Origin: an uncultured Pelagibacteraceae bacterium | GTDB lineage: Bacteria; Pseudomonadota; Alphaproteobacteria; Pelagibacterales; Pelagibacteraceae | Length of the DNA: 64,000 nucleotides | Reading direction: 5' to 3' | NCBI GenBank assembly: GCA_902556855.1 | Contig: CACDXJ010000001.1 | Span: 186,001 to 250,000, forward strand | In this document: positions 41,392 to 52,877 of the stretch, piece after piece | How the letters are laid out: the number at the start of each line of letters is the position of its first letter | How positions within the stretch are numbered: position 1 is the first letter of the stretch | Position numbers and translations under genes: made by a program | Notes under the pieces: generated by a model | What the model was told of the DNA's origin: nothing | The model's input: the letters and a program-made list of their open reading frames with translations, nothing else | Database searches by the model: none

Positions 41392-41916
41392 ATGTCAAAG
41401 AAAAAAATAGTAATTGAACCTGATCCAATTTTAAGAAAAAAAAGTCAATCGTTTGAAAAAGTTGATAAGGAAGTCCAAAGACTTATGGATGATATGCTTG
41501 AAACAATGTATTCCGCACCAGGAATTGGATTAGCCGCTGTTCAGGTTGGAATTTTAAAAAGAGCTATCGTTATAGATATTTCTAAAGAAGATGAAGAAAA
41601 AAAACCTATATTTTTAATAAATCCTGAAATTATTTATAAGTCAGAAAAAACTTCAGTTTACGAAGAGGGCTGTTTATCTTTACCTGGGCATTTTGCTGAA
41701 ATTGAAAGACCAACTGAATGTCATATTAGGTATATTGATTACTTTGGAAAGACAAAGGAATTGAAAGCTGATGGACTATTATCTACTTGTCTACAACATG
41801 AGGTGGATCATTTGAATGGAGTTTTGTTTGTAGATTATCTTTCTAAATTAAAAAAAGATATGATCATAAAAAAATTAGTCAAACAAAAAAAAGAACTCGA
41901 TAAAATCGTACTGTAA
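41392..41916 (+). CDS. def: Peptide deformylase
   Basis: GIGLAAVQVG, EEGCLSLPG, LQHEVDHLNG. Confidence 0.97.
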   Translation: MSKKKIVIEPDPILRKKSQSFEKVDKEVQRLMDDMLETMYSAPGIGLAAVQVGILKRAIVIDISKEDEEKKPIFLINPEIIYKSEKTSVYEEGCLSLPGHFAEIERPTECHIRYIDYFGKTKELKADGLLSTCLQHEVDHLNGVLFVDYLSKLKKDMIIKKLVKQKKELDKIVL

Positions 41917-41921
41917 ACCTG

Positions 41922-42842
41922 ATGGCTCTTAAATTAATTTTTATGGGAACGCCAGAATTTTCTGTCCCAATTCTTAAATCACTTTATGAGTCTAAACATG
42001 ATATTTTAAAAGTTTATACACAACCACCGAAAAAACAAAATAGAGGTCAAAAAATTAATTTAACTGCAGTTCATCAGTTTTGTATAAATCATAATTTACC
42101 AGTAAGATATCCTGAGAGAATTGACTCCGAAGAAGAATATCAAGAAATTAAAAAATTAAAACCAGATGTAGCTGTAGTAGTAGCATATGGAAAAATTATT
42201 CCCCAAAAAATTTTAAGTATTGATAATATTAAATTTTTAAATATCCATGCATCTTTGCTGCCAAAATGGAGAGGAGCAGCTCCTATTCAAAGAGCAATAA
42301 TTAATTTAGACAATGAAACTGGTATATCAATTATGAAAATTGTTCCAAAACTAGATTGTGGTCCTGTGATGATGCAATCAAAAATTAAAATTTTTCAAAA
42401 TACAAATTATAAAGAGTTAAGCGATAAACTTTCGTCTCTTGGTGCCTCTATGATATTAAAATCATTAGATATAGTTGAGAAAAAATCTGAAATATTTATA
42501 GAACAAAATGAAACAGAAGCTTGCTATGCAAAAAAAATAAGTAAAAGTGAGACAAAAGTTAATTGGAATGATGATGCAAAAAAAGTAATCGGCAAAATAA
42601 ATGCATTTAGCCCTACACCCGGATCTTGGTTTGAATATAAAAAAAGTAGATTGAAAATAATAGAAGCTATTGAAGTAAAAGGAAGGGGATCACCAGGCCA
42701 GATAATTAACAAAAATTTTACAGTTGCTTGTGCACATAATGCAATAAAAATTTTAAAGTTACAAAAAGAAGGAAAAAAAATAATGTCAATCGAAGATTAC
42801 CTCAAAGGAAATCAACTAATTCTCGACTTTAACTTATCGTGA
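41922..42842 (+). CDS. fmt: Methionyl-tRNA formyltransferase
   Basis: LKLIFMGTPEFSVPIL, NIHASLLPKWRGAAPIQRAI. Confidence 0.97.
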   Translation: MALKLIFMGTPEFSVPILKSLYESKHDILKVYTQPPKKQNRGQKINLTAVHQFCINHNLPVRYPERIDSEEEYQEIKKLKPDVAVVVAYGKIIPQKILSIDNIKFLNIHASLLPKWRGAAPIQRAIINLDNETGISIMKIVPKLDCGPVMMQSKIKIFQNTNYKELSDKLSSLGASMILKSLDIVEKKSEIFIEQNETEACYAKKISKSETKVNWNDDAKKVIGKINAFSPTPGSWFEYKKSRLKIIEAIEVKGRGSPGQIINKNFTVACAHNAIKILKLQKEGKKIMSIEDYLKGNQLILDFNLS

Positions 42843-42843
42843 T

Positions 42844-43584
42844 ATGTATAATTATTTGATGAAAATAGAATATGACGGTACTAAGTACGTAGGATGGCAA
42901 ATTCAAAAAAATGGCTCTTCAATACAAGAGAAAATTGAAAAAGCCTTAAAAAAAACACTTCGTTCGAAAACTAAAATAATCGGAGCAGGTAGAACTGACA
43001 AAGGTGTTCACGCATACGGCCAATATGCAAATTTTAAAACTCAAAATTTAATTAACGAGAGTCAAGTATTTTTAAACTCTATGAATTTTTTTTTGAAAAA
43101 AGAGTCAATATCTATCACAGCCCTTACAAAAAAATTTATAAATTTCCACTCAAGATTTAGTGCTAAAGAAAGAATCTATAAATATATTATAACTAATAGA
43201 ATTGGGTCTCTTTCTTTGGATAGAGATAGAACTTGGCATATAAAAAAAAAAATTGATATCAAACTTTTAAAAAAAGGAGCGAAGATTTTGACTGGAACAC
43301 ACGATTTTTCTACTTTCAGATCCTCATCTTGTACTGCAAAATCTCCAATTAAAAAAATAAAATTTATCAAAGTAACTAAATCAAAAGATAGAATAATTTT
43401 AACTTTTAATTCTAAATCATTTTTACAAAATCAAGTTCGCTCAATGGTTGGTTGTCTTAAGAGTTTATCGACTAAAGAGTGGGATTTTCAAAAATTTAAG
43501 AAAGTTTTTAAATCTAAAAATAGAAGACATTGTGCAGCGCCTGCTCCAGCACATGGACTATACTTATATAATGTGATTTATTAA
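42844..43584 (+). CDS. truA: tRNA pseudouridine(38-40) synthase
   Basis: KIEYDGTKYVGWQIQ, GAGRTDKGVHAYGQ. Confidence 0.96.
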   Translation: MYNYLMKIEYDGTKYVGWQIQKNGSSIQEKIEKALKKTLRSKTKIIGAGRTDKGVHAYGQYANFKTQNLINESQVFLNSMNFFLKKESISITALTKKFINFHSRFSAKERIYKYIITNRIGSLSLDRDRTWHIKKKIDIKLLKKGAKILTGTHDFSTFRSSSCTAKSPIKKIKFIKVTKSKDRIILTFNSKSFLQNQVRSMVGCLKSLSTKEWDFQKFKKVFKSKNRRHCAAPAPAHGLYLYNVIY

Positions 43585-43611
43585 ATGTTAAATAATTAAA
43601 AAAAAAAATTA

Positions 43612-44592
43612 ATGAAAGCTTTAATAACAGGAATTTCTGGTCAAGACGGTTCGTATTTAGCGGAGTTGTTATTAGAAAAAGGCTACGAAGTTCACGGCAT
43701 TATTAGAAGAGTAGCCTTAGAGGACGAAACTCATAGACTTTGGAGATTAAGAAATATTAAAAAAAATATCATTCTTCATAGCGGATCTCTTGAAAGCTTC
43801 CCCAGTCTTGCCAAGATTATAAATAAAGTTCAACCAAATGAAATTTATCATTTAGCAGCACAAAGTTACGTGGCTAACTCATTTGAAGATGAGTTTTCAA
43901 CTTTAAATACAAATATTAATGGAACCCATTACGTCTTAGCATCACTTAAAGAATTTGCACCAAATTCGAAATTTTATTTTGCAGGTTCCTCAGAGATGTT
44001 TGGCAAAACAGTTGAAACACCCCAAAATGAAAAAACAAAATTTTATCCTAGGTCTGCTTACGGCATTTCAAAAGTGACAGGATTTGAACTTACAAGAAAT
44101 TACAGGGAAGCCTACAATATTTTTGCTTGCACTGGTATTTTATTTAACCACGAGTCTCCAAGAAGAGGTTTTGAATTTGTTACAAGAAAAATTTCATTAG
44201 CCGCTGCAAAAATAAAAAATAATTTACAGAAAGAATTAAGATTAGGAAATATTAAAGCTAAAAGAGATTGGGGACATGCAAAAGATTATGTAAAAGCTAT
44301 GTGGCTAATGCTACAGCAAGGAAAAGCAAGTGATTTTGTTATTGGATCAGGCGAACAACATTCAGTGGAAGACTTTTTAAGCGAAGCTTTTAAATATGTT
44401 GGATTAAACTTTAAGGATTATTTAACAGTTGATAAAAAATTTTTTAGACCCGCAGAAGTAGAAACATTATTGGCAGATCCAAATTTTGCTAAAAAAAGAT
44501 TAAACTGGAAACCTAAAACTTCGTTCACTAATTTAGTACATGAAATGGTAGAGTCCGACCTTAAAAATATAAAAGATAAGAATATTATTTAA
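43612..44592 (+). CDS. gmd: GDP-mannose 4,6-dehydratase
   Basis: ALITGISGQDGSYLAELLLEKGYEVHGIIRR, FAGSSEMFGK, NHESPRRGFEFVTRKI. Confidence 0.93.
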   Translation: MKALITGISGQDGSYLAELLLEKGYEVHGIIRRVALEDETHRLWRLRNIKKNIILHSGSLESFPSLAKIINKVQPNEIYHLAAQSYVANSFEDEFSTLNTNINGTHYVLASLKEFAPNSKFYFAGSSEMFGKTVETPQNEKTKFYPRSAYGISKVTGFELTRNYREAYNIFACTGILFNHESPRRGFEFVTRKISLAAAKIKNNLQKELRLGNIKAKRDWGHAKDYVKAMWLMLQQGKASDFVIGSGEQHSVEDFLSEAFKYVGLNFKDYLTVDKKFFRPAEVETLLADPNFAKKRLNWKPKTSFTNLVHEMVESDLKNIKDKNII

Positions 44593-45736
44593 AAACTTTA
44601 TTAAAAGTTTTTAATACATTGGTCCACTTAAATAATTCTACAATTTTCAGACTTTTAGACGAAATATTATTACTATAGTTTTTATTATTTTTTAATTTAA
44701 GAATTAAATCAATAAATTCATCTTTGTTATTATAATAATCCAATTTAATTGACTTTATTTTATCGAAATTTAAAAAAACTTTTTTACTACAGATTGATGG
44801 TATACCATAGGACATGTAAGTTAATAACTTAGTTTGAACACCAGTTGAAATGTCTAAATTGGCAAGTCCGCAAATTACATTAGATAAATAAGGGTCTAGT
44901 TTTTTAACTTTACCAAAAATTTTTACATTTCTTTTATTCATAAAAAAAACTTTATCTAAAAGGTAAATTTCACCGAATATGTGAAATTCTATCTCTGGAT
45001 ATTGCTCTCTTATCTTAGGAAATATATTTTTAATAAAATCAATACAAGCTCTTCTATTTGGAGCATATTTAATATTACCTACAAATATAATTTTATAGTT
45101 TTTAATATCGAATTTATATTTCTTTCTAATACTATCTATTCCGAAGTTTATTTGAAATAATTTGTTAGGAGATATTTTTTTTAAATATGCAATTTCTTTT
45201 TTTGAAAATAGAAGTGTTTTATTTGCTTTTAATAAACAAAATCTTTCATATTTTTTTATTAAAAAACTCTCAAAGAAATAAACAATTTTTAGTGGATGAA
45301 AGAAAAAAAGCTCTTGATAGGTTTGATAATAATTCTTGGAATATAAATCGCCCATATCCAAAATTATTTTTCTATTAATTTTATCGGAAAAATACTGAAA
45401 AGATCTTATAGATTGAAAAAAAATTATGTCAAATTTGTCAAAATTCTTATGGATATATTTCTCCATTTCCCTTGAATAGAAAAAACTAAAATGTAAAGGT
45501 TTTAATTGTAGAAAAAATTTTATTAAATATATTAAATTCAAAAAAAAATTTTGTTTTTCAAAATTTTTATGAAAAAGCTTACCTTTTGATTTTGTTTTAT
45601 TATTTTTACCTAAACTGACAACACATATTTTATTTCTTTTAGATAAAAAATTTATATATTTATTTGCTCTTATTACGTCACCTGAAAATCTTCCTGAAAA
45701 TGGATCCCTTACGGTAATAAATAAAATTTTTTTCAT
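44585..45736 (-). CDS. Glycosyltransferase (group 1-like)
   Basis: IIFVGNIKYAPNRRACIDFIKNIFPKI; EFHIFGE; GVQTKLLTYMSYGIPSICSK. Confidence 0.8.
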   Translation of the reverse strand: MKKILFITVRDPFSGRFSGDVIRANKYINFLSKRNKICVVSLGKNNKTKSKGKLFHKNFEKQNFFLNLIYLIKFFLQLKPLHFSFFYSREMEKYIHKNFDKFDIIFFQSIRSFQYFSDKINRKIILDMGDLYSKNYYQTYQELFFFHPLKIVYFFESFLIKKYERFCLLKANKTLLFSKKEIAYLKKISPNKLFQINFGIDSIRKKYKFDIKNYKIIFVGNIKYAPNRRACIDFIKNIFPKIREQYPEIEFHIFGEIYLLDKVFFMNKRNVKIFGKVKKLDPYLSNVICGLANLDISTGVQTKLLTYMSYGIPSICSKKVFLNFDKIKSIKLDYYNNKDEFIDLILKLKNNKNYSNNISSKSLKIVELFKWTNVLKTFNKVFK

Positions 45737-46182
45737 TTTCTAGATTTTTTTATTCTCCATCTTGATCCTTCGCGAACAATGTAACCTACACACTTTTTTG
45801 CCCGGCACTTACAAGGAAATTGTTTATAATCTTCATCGTAACTAAAACCGTAGTCATATGAAAGTTCCTCATTTTTTTTTATATCTTTTAATGCATAAAC
45901 CCAAATTTTAAGTCCTGTTCCAGTTACTTCGCAATTGGGGTCGCAAGAATGGTTAATTAATCTTGCAGTATTAAATTTAAAATCTCCATCAAGATCATAC
46001 TTTTTATTTAAATTAAAAAGGTAAATCGCTTTTCCATTATCAAATTTTGGATCTTTTTCTGACTTTTTTCTGGTTATTACCTTTCCTTTATACTCAATAA
46101 TTTTTGTACCTTTTTTAATATTACAACTCGCATACAAACCATTTTTATCTATTCTTGATTTTTTTATTTTATAAATTTTCAC
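45733..46182 (-). CDS. SET-domain protein (putative lysine methyltransferase)
   Basis: GLYASCNIKKGTKIIEYKGKVI, RLINHSCDPNCE, EELSYDYGF, post-SET Cys cluster CKCRAKKC. Confidence 0.92.
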   Translation of the reverse strand: MKIYKIKKSRIDKNGLYASCNIKKGTKIIEYKGKVITRKKSEKDPKFDNGKAIYLFNLNKKYDLDGDFKFNTARLINHSCDPNCEVTGTGLKIWVYALKDIKKNEELSYDYGFSYDEDYKQFPCKCRAKKCVGYIVREGSRWRIKKSRK

Positions 46183-47336
46183 TTAAAATACTCAACTAAA
46201 ATACTATTATATATTTTTGTAAGTTTCTTTAAGTCAGCTAGAGATACACATTCATCAACTCTATGCATTGTTTTATTTACTAAACCAAATTCAAGACAGG
46301 GAGATATTTTTTTAATAAATCTTGCATCAGATGTACCTCCAGTCGTAGAAAAAATTGGATTTATTTTAGTGATTTTTTTAATAATTTTTTTTGCCATGAA
46401 TAAAGTTTTCCCTGGTTTTGTTAAGAAAGCTTCACCATTTGCAATGTAATCAATTTTATATCTACATTTACTTTTGTTAGTAATTTTTTTTACAACTAAA
46501 TTAATTTTTTTCTTTAATGAGGTAGAAGTGTGTAAATTATTATACCTTATATTGAATTGAGCTCTCGCTCTTGCAGGTATTACGTTATGTGCCTTATTGT
46601 CTACATTTATTGATGTAAATTCTAAATTCGAAGGTTGAAAATTTTTATTTCCTTTATCTAGTTTTTTTTCTCGAAGTTTTTTACATATAGTTACAAGTGT
46701 ATTTATTGGATTATTCGAAAGATGTGGGTAGGCGATATGCCCTTGAGTGCCAGTAATTTCGATTTTTCCTGATAAACTTCCCCTTCTTCCAATTTTAATC
46801 ATTTCCCCAAGTTTATTTGGATTAGTTGGTTCTCCCACTATACAAAAATCAATTTTTTCTTTTTTTCTTTTAAGGTAATCTACTACTTTCTTTGTACCAT
46901 TTATTGCAAAGCCTTCTTCATCACCAGTAATTAAAAAACTTATTGAACCATTCAAGCTATGTTTTTTATGCAAAAACTGGCTTACAGCTGCTACAAAACA
47001 AGCGATTGAGCTTTTCATGTCATTGGAACCTCTTCCAATCAAGTAATTTTTTTTAACTAAAGGTTTAAAGGGATTTGCTGTCCAGTCTTTTAGATTTCCA
47101 GGCGGTACCACGTCAGTATGCCCTGCGTAGCAAAGGTTTGGTCTTTTTTTACCTATTCGTGCATAAAGATTTTTTATTGGCTTACTTCCCTTACCTTTGA
47201 ATTCTAGTATTTTACAATCAAAACCTAATTTTTTAAGTTTCTTACTTAAAAAACGTATAGCACCTGCGTCTTTTGGGGTAACACTTGGAAATCTAATTAA
47301 CTCTTTGGATAATTGTAATTCGTTAATTATAGCCAT
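46179..47336 (-). CDS. dapE: Succinyl-diaminopimelate desuccinylase
   Basis: YAGHTDVVPPG, GRGSNDMKSSIACF, TGDEEGFAINGT. Confidence 0.94.
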   Translation of the reverse strand: MAIINELQLSKELIRFPSVTPKDAGAIRFLSKKLKKLGFDCKILEFKGKGSKPIKNLYARIGKKRPNLCYAGHTDVVPPGNLKDWTANPFKPLVKKNYLIGRGSNDMKSSIACFVAAVSQFLHKKHSLNGSISFLITGDEEGFAINGTKKVVDYLKRKKEKIDFCIVGEPTNPNKLGEMIKIGRRGSLSGKIEITGTQGHIAYPHLSNNPINTLVTICKKLREKKLDKGNKNFQPSNLEFTSINVDNKAHNVIPARARAQFNIRYNNLHTSTSLKKKINLVVKKITNKSKCRYKIDYIANGEAFLTKPGKTLFMAKKIIKKITKINPIFSTTGGTSDARFIKKISPCLEFGLVNKTMHRVDECVSLADLKKLTKIYNSILVEYFK

Positions 47337-48163
47337 TAGTCTCTTAGCAACTCATTAATAGAAGTTTTACTTCTAGTTTTTTCATCAACTTTTTTTACTA
47401 TAACCGCACAATACAATGAAGGCCCATTCGGATTCAATTTATTTGGCAAGCTTCCAGGTACTACAACCGAATATGCAGGAACTTTACCGTAATGAATTTC
47501 ACCAGAGCTTCTATCTACAATTTTTGTAGATGCACCAATATAAACTCCCATAGATAGTACTGCACCTTCCTCAACTAAAACACCTTCAGCGATTTCAGAT
47601 CGAGCGCCAATAAAGCAATTATCTTCAATAATTACTGGTCCAGCTTGTAGTGGCTCTAAGACACCTCCTATGCCTGCACCACCTGATATATGACAATTTT
47701 TTCCTACCTGAGCACAAGAGCCAACCGATGCCCAAGTATCAATCATTGTACCCTCATCAACATAAGCTCCAAGGTTTACAAAGCTAGGCATTAAAACAAC
47801 ATTTTTAGCGATGTAAGCTCCTTTTCTGACAACTCCATTAGGAACATGACGATATCCGGCTTTCTTCCAATCCTTTTCTTTCCAATCAACCGTTTTTCCA
47901 GGGACTTTATCATACCAAGTAGTGTAAGGACCTTTCATCATCTTCATATTATTTATTCTAAAGCTTAATAAAATAGCTTTTTTTATCCATTGGTTTACAA
48001 TCCAATTGCCATTTTGTTTGTTTGCTACTCTAATTTTTCCACTATCCACTAAATTAATAGTTTCATTTACAGCTTTTATTAATTTTTTATCTGATTTTGG
48101 ACCTACTTTTTCTTTTTTTTCAAAACTTTCGTTTATAATTTTTTCTAGCTTATCGTAACTCAT
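47336..48163 (-). CDS. dapD: Tetrahydrodipicolinate N-succinyltransferase
   Basis: Left-handed beta-helix repeats; [48 protein letters not shown]. Confidence 0.96.
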   Translation of the reverse strand: MSYDKLEKIINESFEKKEKVGPKSDKKLIKAVNETINLVDSGKIRVANKQNGNWIVNQWIKKAILLSFRINNMKMMKGPYTTWYDKVPGKTVDWKEKDWKKAGYRHVPNGVVRKGAYIAKNVVLMPSFVNLGAYVDEGTMIDTWASVGSCAQVGKNCHISGGAGIGGVLEPLQAGPVIIEDNCFIGARSEIAEGVLVEEGAVLSMGVYIGASTKIVDRSSGEIHYGKVPAYSVVVPGSLPNKLNPNGPSLYCAVIVKKVDEKTRSKTSINELLRD

Positions 48164-48815
48164 TAATCTCCTTTAAAAATTTTGCCAAATTGTCAGTCTT
48201 ATAATTGATAAATTCTGAGTCAGAATATTTAGCTGCCCAAGGTTCATCATTTTTAATCCAAACAGTTTTCATTCCTAATTCGTATGCTGGTTTTAAATTT
48301 CTTGCAATATCTTCAAAGAATATACAATATTGTGGCTCAATTTTGTAATTTTCTACTAATTTTTTATATGGTTCTTTTGAGGGCTTTGGAATAAACTCGC
48401 AATCTCGTATATCAAAAATTCCATCAAAAAGCTTATCTATTCCAATTCGTTTCGTAACATTCAGGGCATGCGCTCTGGACCCATTTGTAAAAATTATTTT
48501 TTTTCCCTCTAATTTTTTAATTTCTTCCTCCAAATCTTTATCTTTATTTAAAAAACTTAAATCTACATCGTGAACAAACTCTAAAAATTCATCAGCATCT
48601 ATTTTATGGTGTTTTATCATTCCGTTTAATGTTGTATTATATTCTTGAAAATAGTTCTTTTGAATTTTTCTAGCTTCTTCAATGCCGACACTAAGTTTTT
48701 CGGAAATAAATTTTGACATTTTTTTATCTACCTGATCAAAAACTTTGGTAGCACCATCATAAAGTGTATTGTCTAAGTCAAATAACCAAAATTTTATATC
48801 TTTTAAATCTTTCAT
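48150..48815 (-). CDS. HAD-superfamily pyrimidine 5'-nucleotidase-like hydrolase
   Basis: [50 protein letters not shown]. Confidence 0.85.
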   Translation of the reverse strand: MKDLKDIKFWLFDLDNTLYDGATKVFDQVDKKMSKFISEKLSVGIEEARKIQKNYFQEYNTTLNGMIKHHKIDADEFLEFVHDVDLSFLNKDKDLEEEIKKLEGKKIIFTNGSRAHALNVTKRIGIDKLFDGIFDIRDCEFIPKPSKEPYKKLVENYKIEPQYCIFFEDIARNLKPAYELGMKTVWIKNDEPWAAKYSDSEFINYKTDNLAKFLKEINELR

Positions 48816-49681
48816 TCTCTAATTAACGTTCCAGATCCCTTATCTGAAAAAATTTCATGTAAAATTGAATGGGGTTTCCTTCCATCTAGAATTACAACAC
48901 CTCTTACTCCATTTTGCACTGCATCAACACAATTTTCTATTTTTGGAATCATACCTCCTTGAACAACTTTCCATTTAATGAGATTTTCAAGATCGAAAGG
49001 TTTAATTTCTGATATTAATTTTTTCTTATCGTCATATACACCCTCTACATTCGTCATTAATATTAGTCTTCTAGACTTAAGTTTTTTTGCAATGGCACTA
49101 GCAGCAGTGTCACCATTAATGTTATATGTTTGTTTATTCTTTCCTAAACCTAAAGGTGCTATGATTGGAATTTTATTTTCATTTAGTGCGTTTTGAATTA
49201 AACTATCATTTATTTTATTTGGTATTCCAACAAATCCAAGTTCCTCTCTTTCAGGCTCAACTTCTATAATGTTCTTAGTCTTTGTATGAAACATTGATGC
49301 TTGAGAACCTAATTTCTTGAGAGAATTAGCTATGTCTTTGTTAAAATCAATTAAAACTTCTTCGACAGTATCAATTATATTTTTATCAGTAACCCTTAAG
49401 CCATTGATAAATTTCGATACAATCTTTTTCTTATCTAACTCTCTTTTAATTCTCGGACCACCACCATGAACCACAATTACAGATAAGCCCAACCTATTGA
49501 GAACATTTATATCAGATATGAAATTATTAAAGACATTTCTGTCTATTAAAACATTACCACCATATTTAATTACAATTTTTTCATTTTCATATTTTTTAAT
49601 GTATTTTTGAACAATATTAATGTCTGGAGCTTCATCAGGCCAAAATTCTTTTATCTCGTCTAGAGAAATATTTTTTGACAT
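48812..49681 (-). CDS. argB: Acetylglutamate kinase
   Basis: VIKYGGNVLID, VVHGGGPRIKREL, NINGDTAASAIAKKL. Confidence 0.96.
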   Translation of the reverse strand: MSKNISLDEIKEFWPDEAPDINIVQKYIKKYENEKIVIKYGGNVLIDRNVFNNFISDINVLNRLGLSVIVVHGGGPRIKRELDKKKIVSKFINGLRVTDKNIIDTVEEVLIDFNKDIANSLKKLGSQASMFHTKTKNIIEVEPEREELGFVGIPNKINDSLIQNALNENKIPIIAPLGLGKNKQTYNINGDTAASAIAKKLKSRRLILMTNVEGVYDDKKKLISEIKPFDLENLIKWKVVQGGMIPKIENCVDAVQNGVRGVVILDGRKPHSILHEIFSDKGSGTLIRE

Positions 49682-51364
49682 CTAATTTGTTTTCACAGTC
49701 GTTTTTTTAACAATTACATACTGTTGAGCAATTGTAAGAATATTATTAATCGTCCAGTAAACAACTAATCCAGAAGGGAAAGAAGCAAGTATGATAGTTA
49801 AAAATAATGGAAAGAAAGCAAATATTTTCGCTTGTATAGGATCAGCAGGAGCGGGGTTTAATTTTTGTTGAACCCACATAGAAGCTCCCATTAATATTGG
49901 CCAAATGCCTATAATCATAAACCCTGGGGGATCCCATGGAATTAAACCAAATAAATTGAATAAAGAAGTTGGGTCTTGTGCCGATAAGTCTTTTATCCAA
50001 CCAAAAAATGGCTGATGCCTCATTTCTAAAGAGATAAAAAGCATTTTATAAATTGCAAAAAAGAATGGAATTTGAATTAAAACCGGCAAGCAACCTGATG
50101 CAGGATTTATTTTTTCTTTTCTGTATAAAGCCATCATCTCTTGTTGTAATTTAACTTTATCATCTTTGTGTAGCTCTTTAAGTCTCATCATCTCCGGTTG
50201 AACTGCTTTCATTTTTGCCATTGACCTGAAAGAGAAGTTTGCTAGTGGGAAGAAAATAAGTCTAATGGCAATAGTTAATAAAACAATAGCTGTTCCAAAA
50301 TTTCCTGAGATTTTGAATAAATAATCTATTACGAAAAATAAAGGTTTTGTGAAAAAGTAGAACCATCCCCAGTCTATAACTAAATCAAATTTATTTATAT
50401 TTTGGTCTGCTGCATATCCATCAATTGTCTCAACCTCTTTAGCGGCAATAAATAATCTGAGTTTATTTACTCCACTTGATGATTTACCAATATTCACCGG
50501 TTCATTAATAATATAATTTGCTTTAAATCCATTTTCGTACAGGAATGTTGATTTAAAATTTTTACCTGACTCAGGTACAAAAGCAGTCATCCAATATTTA
50601 TCTGTTATACCAAGCCAGCCTTCACTTGAATCTCTTACTATTTTTTTTTCTTCTACATCATCATAGTCGTCTTCTTTTAATTCATCATCAAATACACCGA
50701 TAAACCCCTCATGTTGAATATAAAAATTTTGAATATCATCGGGGATTTTATTCCTTGTCATCTGTGCATAGGGATATAGATCAATAGATGAATTTGAATT
50801 ATTCGTTACTTGCTGTGATATTTTGAATAAGTATTTGTCATCTAACTCAATTCTTTTTTCAAAAGTGACACCCTGTTTATTATTCCATTGCAAAATTACT
50901 GGAGATTTATCACTTAGTATATTATTGCCTTTTACTTTCCATTCAGAGTCTTTTGTTGGGACCTTAATCTTATTTCCAATGCTCGTCCAACCAGTCTCTA
51001 TGTAAAAACCGTTTTCAGTATCAGATGGGTTTAAAAAAATGATATTTCTTCCGTCTTCAACTTTTTGTTTATGTTTTTTAAAAGATATATCGTCAATTAA
51101 AGCTCCCTTTAAATTAATAGAACCCACTACACTATTATTTTCAATTTTAATTCTTTTACTCAAACTGATAGACTCTTCTCTGGTAATTTTTTTTATTATC
51201 TGTGGCTGATTAATCGTTGGTGCAATAGAGCTTTGCCCATTCTTTTGCTCTACCTTTTGATTTGTTTGTTGTTCAGAAGTTTTTTTAGGAGTTTCAAAAA
51301 ATGCACCCCAGAAAAGCAAAACAGACATTGAAAGAGCAATTGCAACAAAAACATTTCTATCCAT
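49682..51364 (-). CDS. yidC: Membrane protein insertase YidC
   Basis: [23 protein letters not shown] start preferred over track start 51400; [41 protein letters not shown]. Confidence 0.96.
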   Translation of the reverse strand: MDRNVFVAIALSMSVLLFWGAFFETPKKTSEQQTNQKVEQKNGQSSIAPTINQPQIIKKITREESISLSKRIKIENNSVVGSINLKGALIDDISFKKHKQKVEDGRNIIFLNPSDTENGFYIETGWTSIGNKIKVPTKDSEWKVKGNNILSDKSPVILQWNNKQGVTFEKRIELDDKYLFKISQQVTNNSNSSIDLYPYAQMTRNKIPDDIQNFYIQHEGFIGVFDDELKEDDYDDVEEKKIVRDSSEGWLGITDKYWMTAFVPESGKNFKSTFLYENGFKANYIINEPVNIGKSSSGVNKLRLFIAAKEVETIDGYAADQNINKFDLVIDWGWFYFFTKPLFFVIDYLFKISGNFGTAIVLLTIAIRLIFFPLANFSFRSMAKMKAVQPEMMRLKELHKDDKVKLQQEMMALYRKEKINPASGCLPVLIQIPFFFAIYKMLFISLEMRHQPFFGWIKDLSAQDPTSLFNLFGLIPWDPPGFMIIGIWPILMGASMWVQQKLNPAPADPIQAKIFAFFPLFLTIILASFPSGLVVYWTINNILTIAQQYVIVKKTTVKTN

Positions 51365-51611
51365 TGTTGTTCTCCTTTTTATCTTTAGGAATTGGCACAA
51401 AATCTAAACCATGACTGCCGCCAAGTTTCTTAAATGGATGACATTTTAAAATTCTTTTTACTCCTAACTTAATACCTATTATTAAACCTTGAGTTTTAAG
51501 TGCTTCAATAAAATACTCAGAACAAGTTGGTAAAAATCTACATCTACTACCTAAGATTGGAGAAATAAAATATTGATAAATTTTGATTATGAAAATAAGA
51601 ATATTTGTCAT
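51357..51611 (-). CDS. yidD: Membrane protein insertion efficiency factor YidD
   Basis: [50 protein letters not shown]. Confidence 0.95.
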   Translation of the reverse strand: MTNILIFIIKIYQYFISPILGSRCRFLPTCSEYFIEALKTQGLIIGIKLGVKRILKCHPFKKLGGSHGLDFVPIPKDKKENNNG

Positions 51612-51612
51612 T

Positions 51613-51963
51613 TTATTTTTTTAATTTACTAAAACTTTTCTCCATTAACTGTAAAAGGACATTTTGTTTTAGAGCATAAGCATTAAACTTACCAAAAACT
51701 ATATAAGTGTAATCCTTATTAATTGCACCTCTTTTTTTTAATAATTTTTGAACAATTGCTTTTAATTTTCTTCTAATTTTGTTTCTTTTGACTGAATTTC
51801 CAATTTTTTTTTTCATAACAAAACTTATTAATAAATTATTTTTATGTTTTGGCTTCAAAAAATTCTTTGCTGCAAAAATAGAATAATATTCTGTATGAAA
51901 TTTTTTTTCCTTTAAAGCTTTTCTAAATTGGTTGCTTTTTTTTAAACTTTCAAGCTTTACCAT
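51613..51963 (-). CDS. rnpA: Ribonuclease P protein component
   Basis: [33 protein letters not shown]. Confidence 0.92.
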   Translation of the reverse strand: MVKLESLKKSNQFRKALKEKKFHTEYYSIFAAKNFLKPKHKNNLLISFVMKKKIGNSVKRNKIRRKLKAIVQKLLKKRGAINKDYTYIVFGKFNAYALKQNVLLQLMEKSFSKLKK

Positions 51964-51969
51964 TAATTC

Positions 51970-52104
51970 TTAGGTAGAAAGTATTTTTCTACCTTTAGCT
52001 CTTCTACGAGCGATAAGTTGTCTACCAGCTTTTGTAGCCATTCTTGCTCTAAAACCATGTCTTCTTTTTCTTACTAAATTGCTAGGCTGATATGTTCTTT
52101 TCAT
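51970..52104 (-). CDS. rpmH: Ribosomal protein bL34, not in ORF track
   Basis: Manual translation [44 protein letters not shown], immediately upstream of rnpA. Confidence 0.97.
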   Translation of the reverse strand: MKRTYQPSNLVRKRRHGFRARMATKAGRQLIARRRAKGRKILST

Positions 52105-52154
52105 AAATATTTAAAGGTATATATTTTAATTGTTGTCTATTGTACAGGTAAATT

Positions 52155-52877
52155 ATGAATAAAAATTTAAAAACATTTTTGGGTATTTCATACTTAATTA
52201 TACTTATAGCATTCTTATATTTTGTTTTTACAAGCATTGAAATAAGTAAATTAAATGATTTTTTATATTATAAAGAACTTCAGAAAGATTTAAGCAATTT
52301 TATTAGTATGAGTATAATTACAAACTTAATTTACTTTTTTATTTTTGCAGTACTTTGGGTTGCCCTTCTAGGTTTTGGCGCACCTCTATTAATAATTTCC
52401 GGAATATTATTTGGTCAATGGATTGGAACTTTAATTTCTGTAATTTCAATTTCAGTCGGAGCATTGATTTTGTATTCAATAGGAAATTTCTTTTTTAGGG
52501 ACTTTGTTAAAAAGATTTTACAACAAAAATTCCATAAATATATTTTTTTATTTAAAAAAAATGAATTTTACTATTTTTTTATATATAGATTTATTGGTGG
52601 TCTAGGAGTTCCATTTGGACTACAAAACTTAATACCAATTTTATTTGGTATGGGTAAGATGAATTATTTTCTCTCAAGTTTTTTTGGATTTATACCTGGT
52701 TTTTTTATTTTTAACACTATAGGTGCTGGAATTAATTCTTATGTAAAGCAATCAGAGAATTTTAACATTCTTGATTTCATCTTAACCCCAGCGATCTATT
52801 CGCCAATTCTTATGTTTGCTTGTCTTATGATTATTTCTTTAATAATAAAAAAAAAATTTTTTGATGATAAAAATTGA
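52155..52877 (+). CDS. TVP38/TMEM64 (VTT-domain) family membrane protein
   Basis: ISGILFGQWIGTLISVISISVGALILYSIGNFFFRDF; FIYRFIGGLGVPFGLQNLIPILFGM. Confidence 0.85.
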   Translation: MNKNLKTFLGISYLIILIAFLYFVFTSIEISKLNDFLYYKELQKDLSNFISMSIITNLIYFFIFAVLWVALLGFGAPLLIISGILFGQWIGTLISVISISVGALILYSIGNFFFRDFVKKILQQKFHKYIFLFKKNEFYYFFIYRFIGGLGVPFGLQNLIPILFGMGKMNYFLSSFFGFIPGFFIFNTIGAGINSYVKQSENFNILDFILTPAIYSPILMFACLMIISLIIKKKFFDDKN

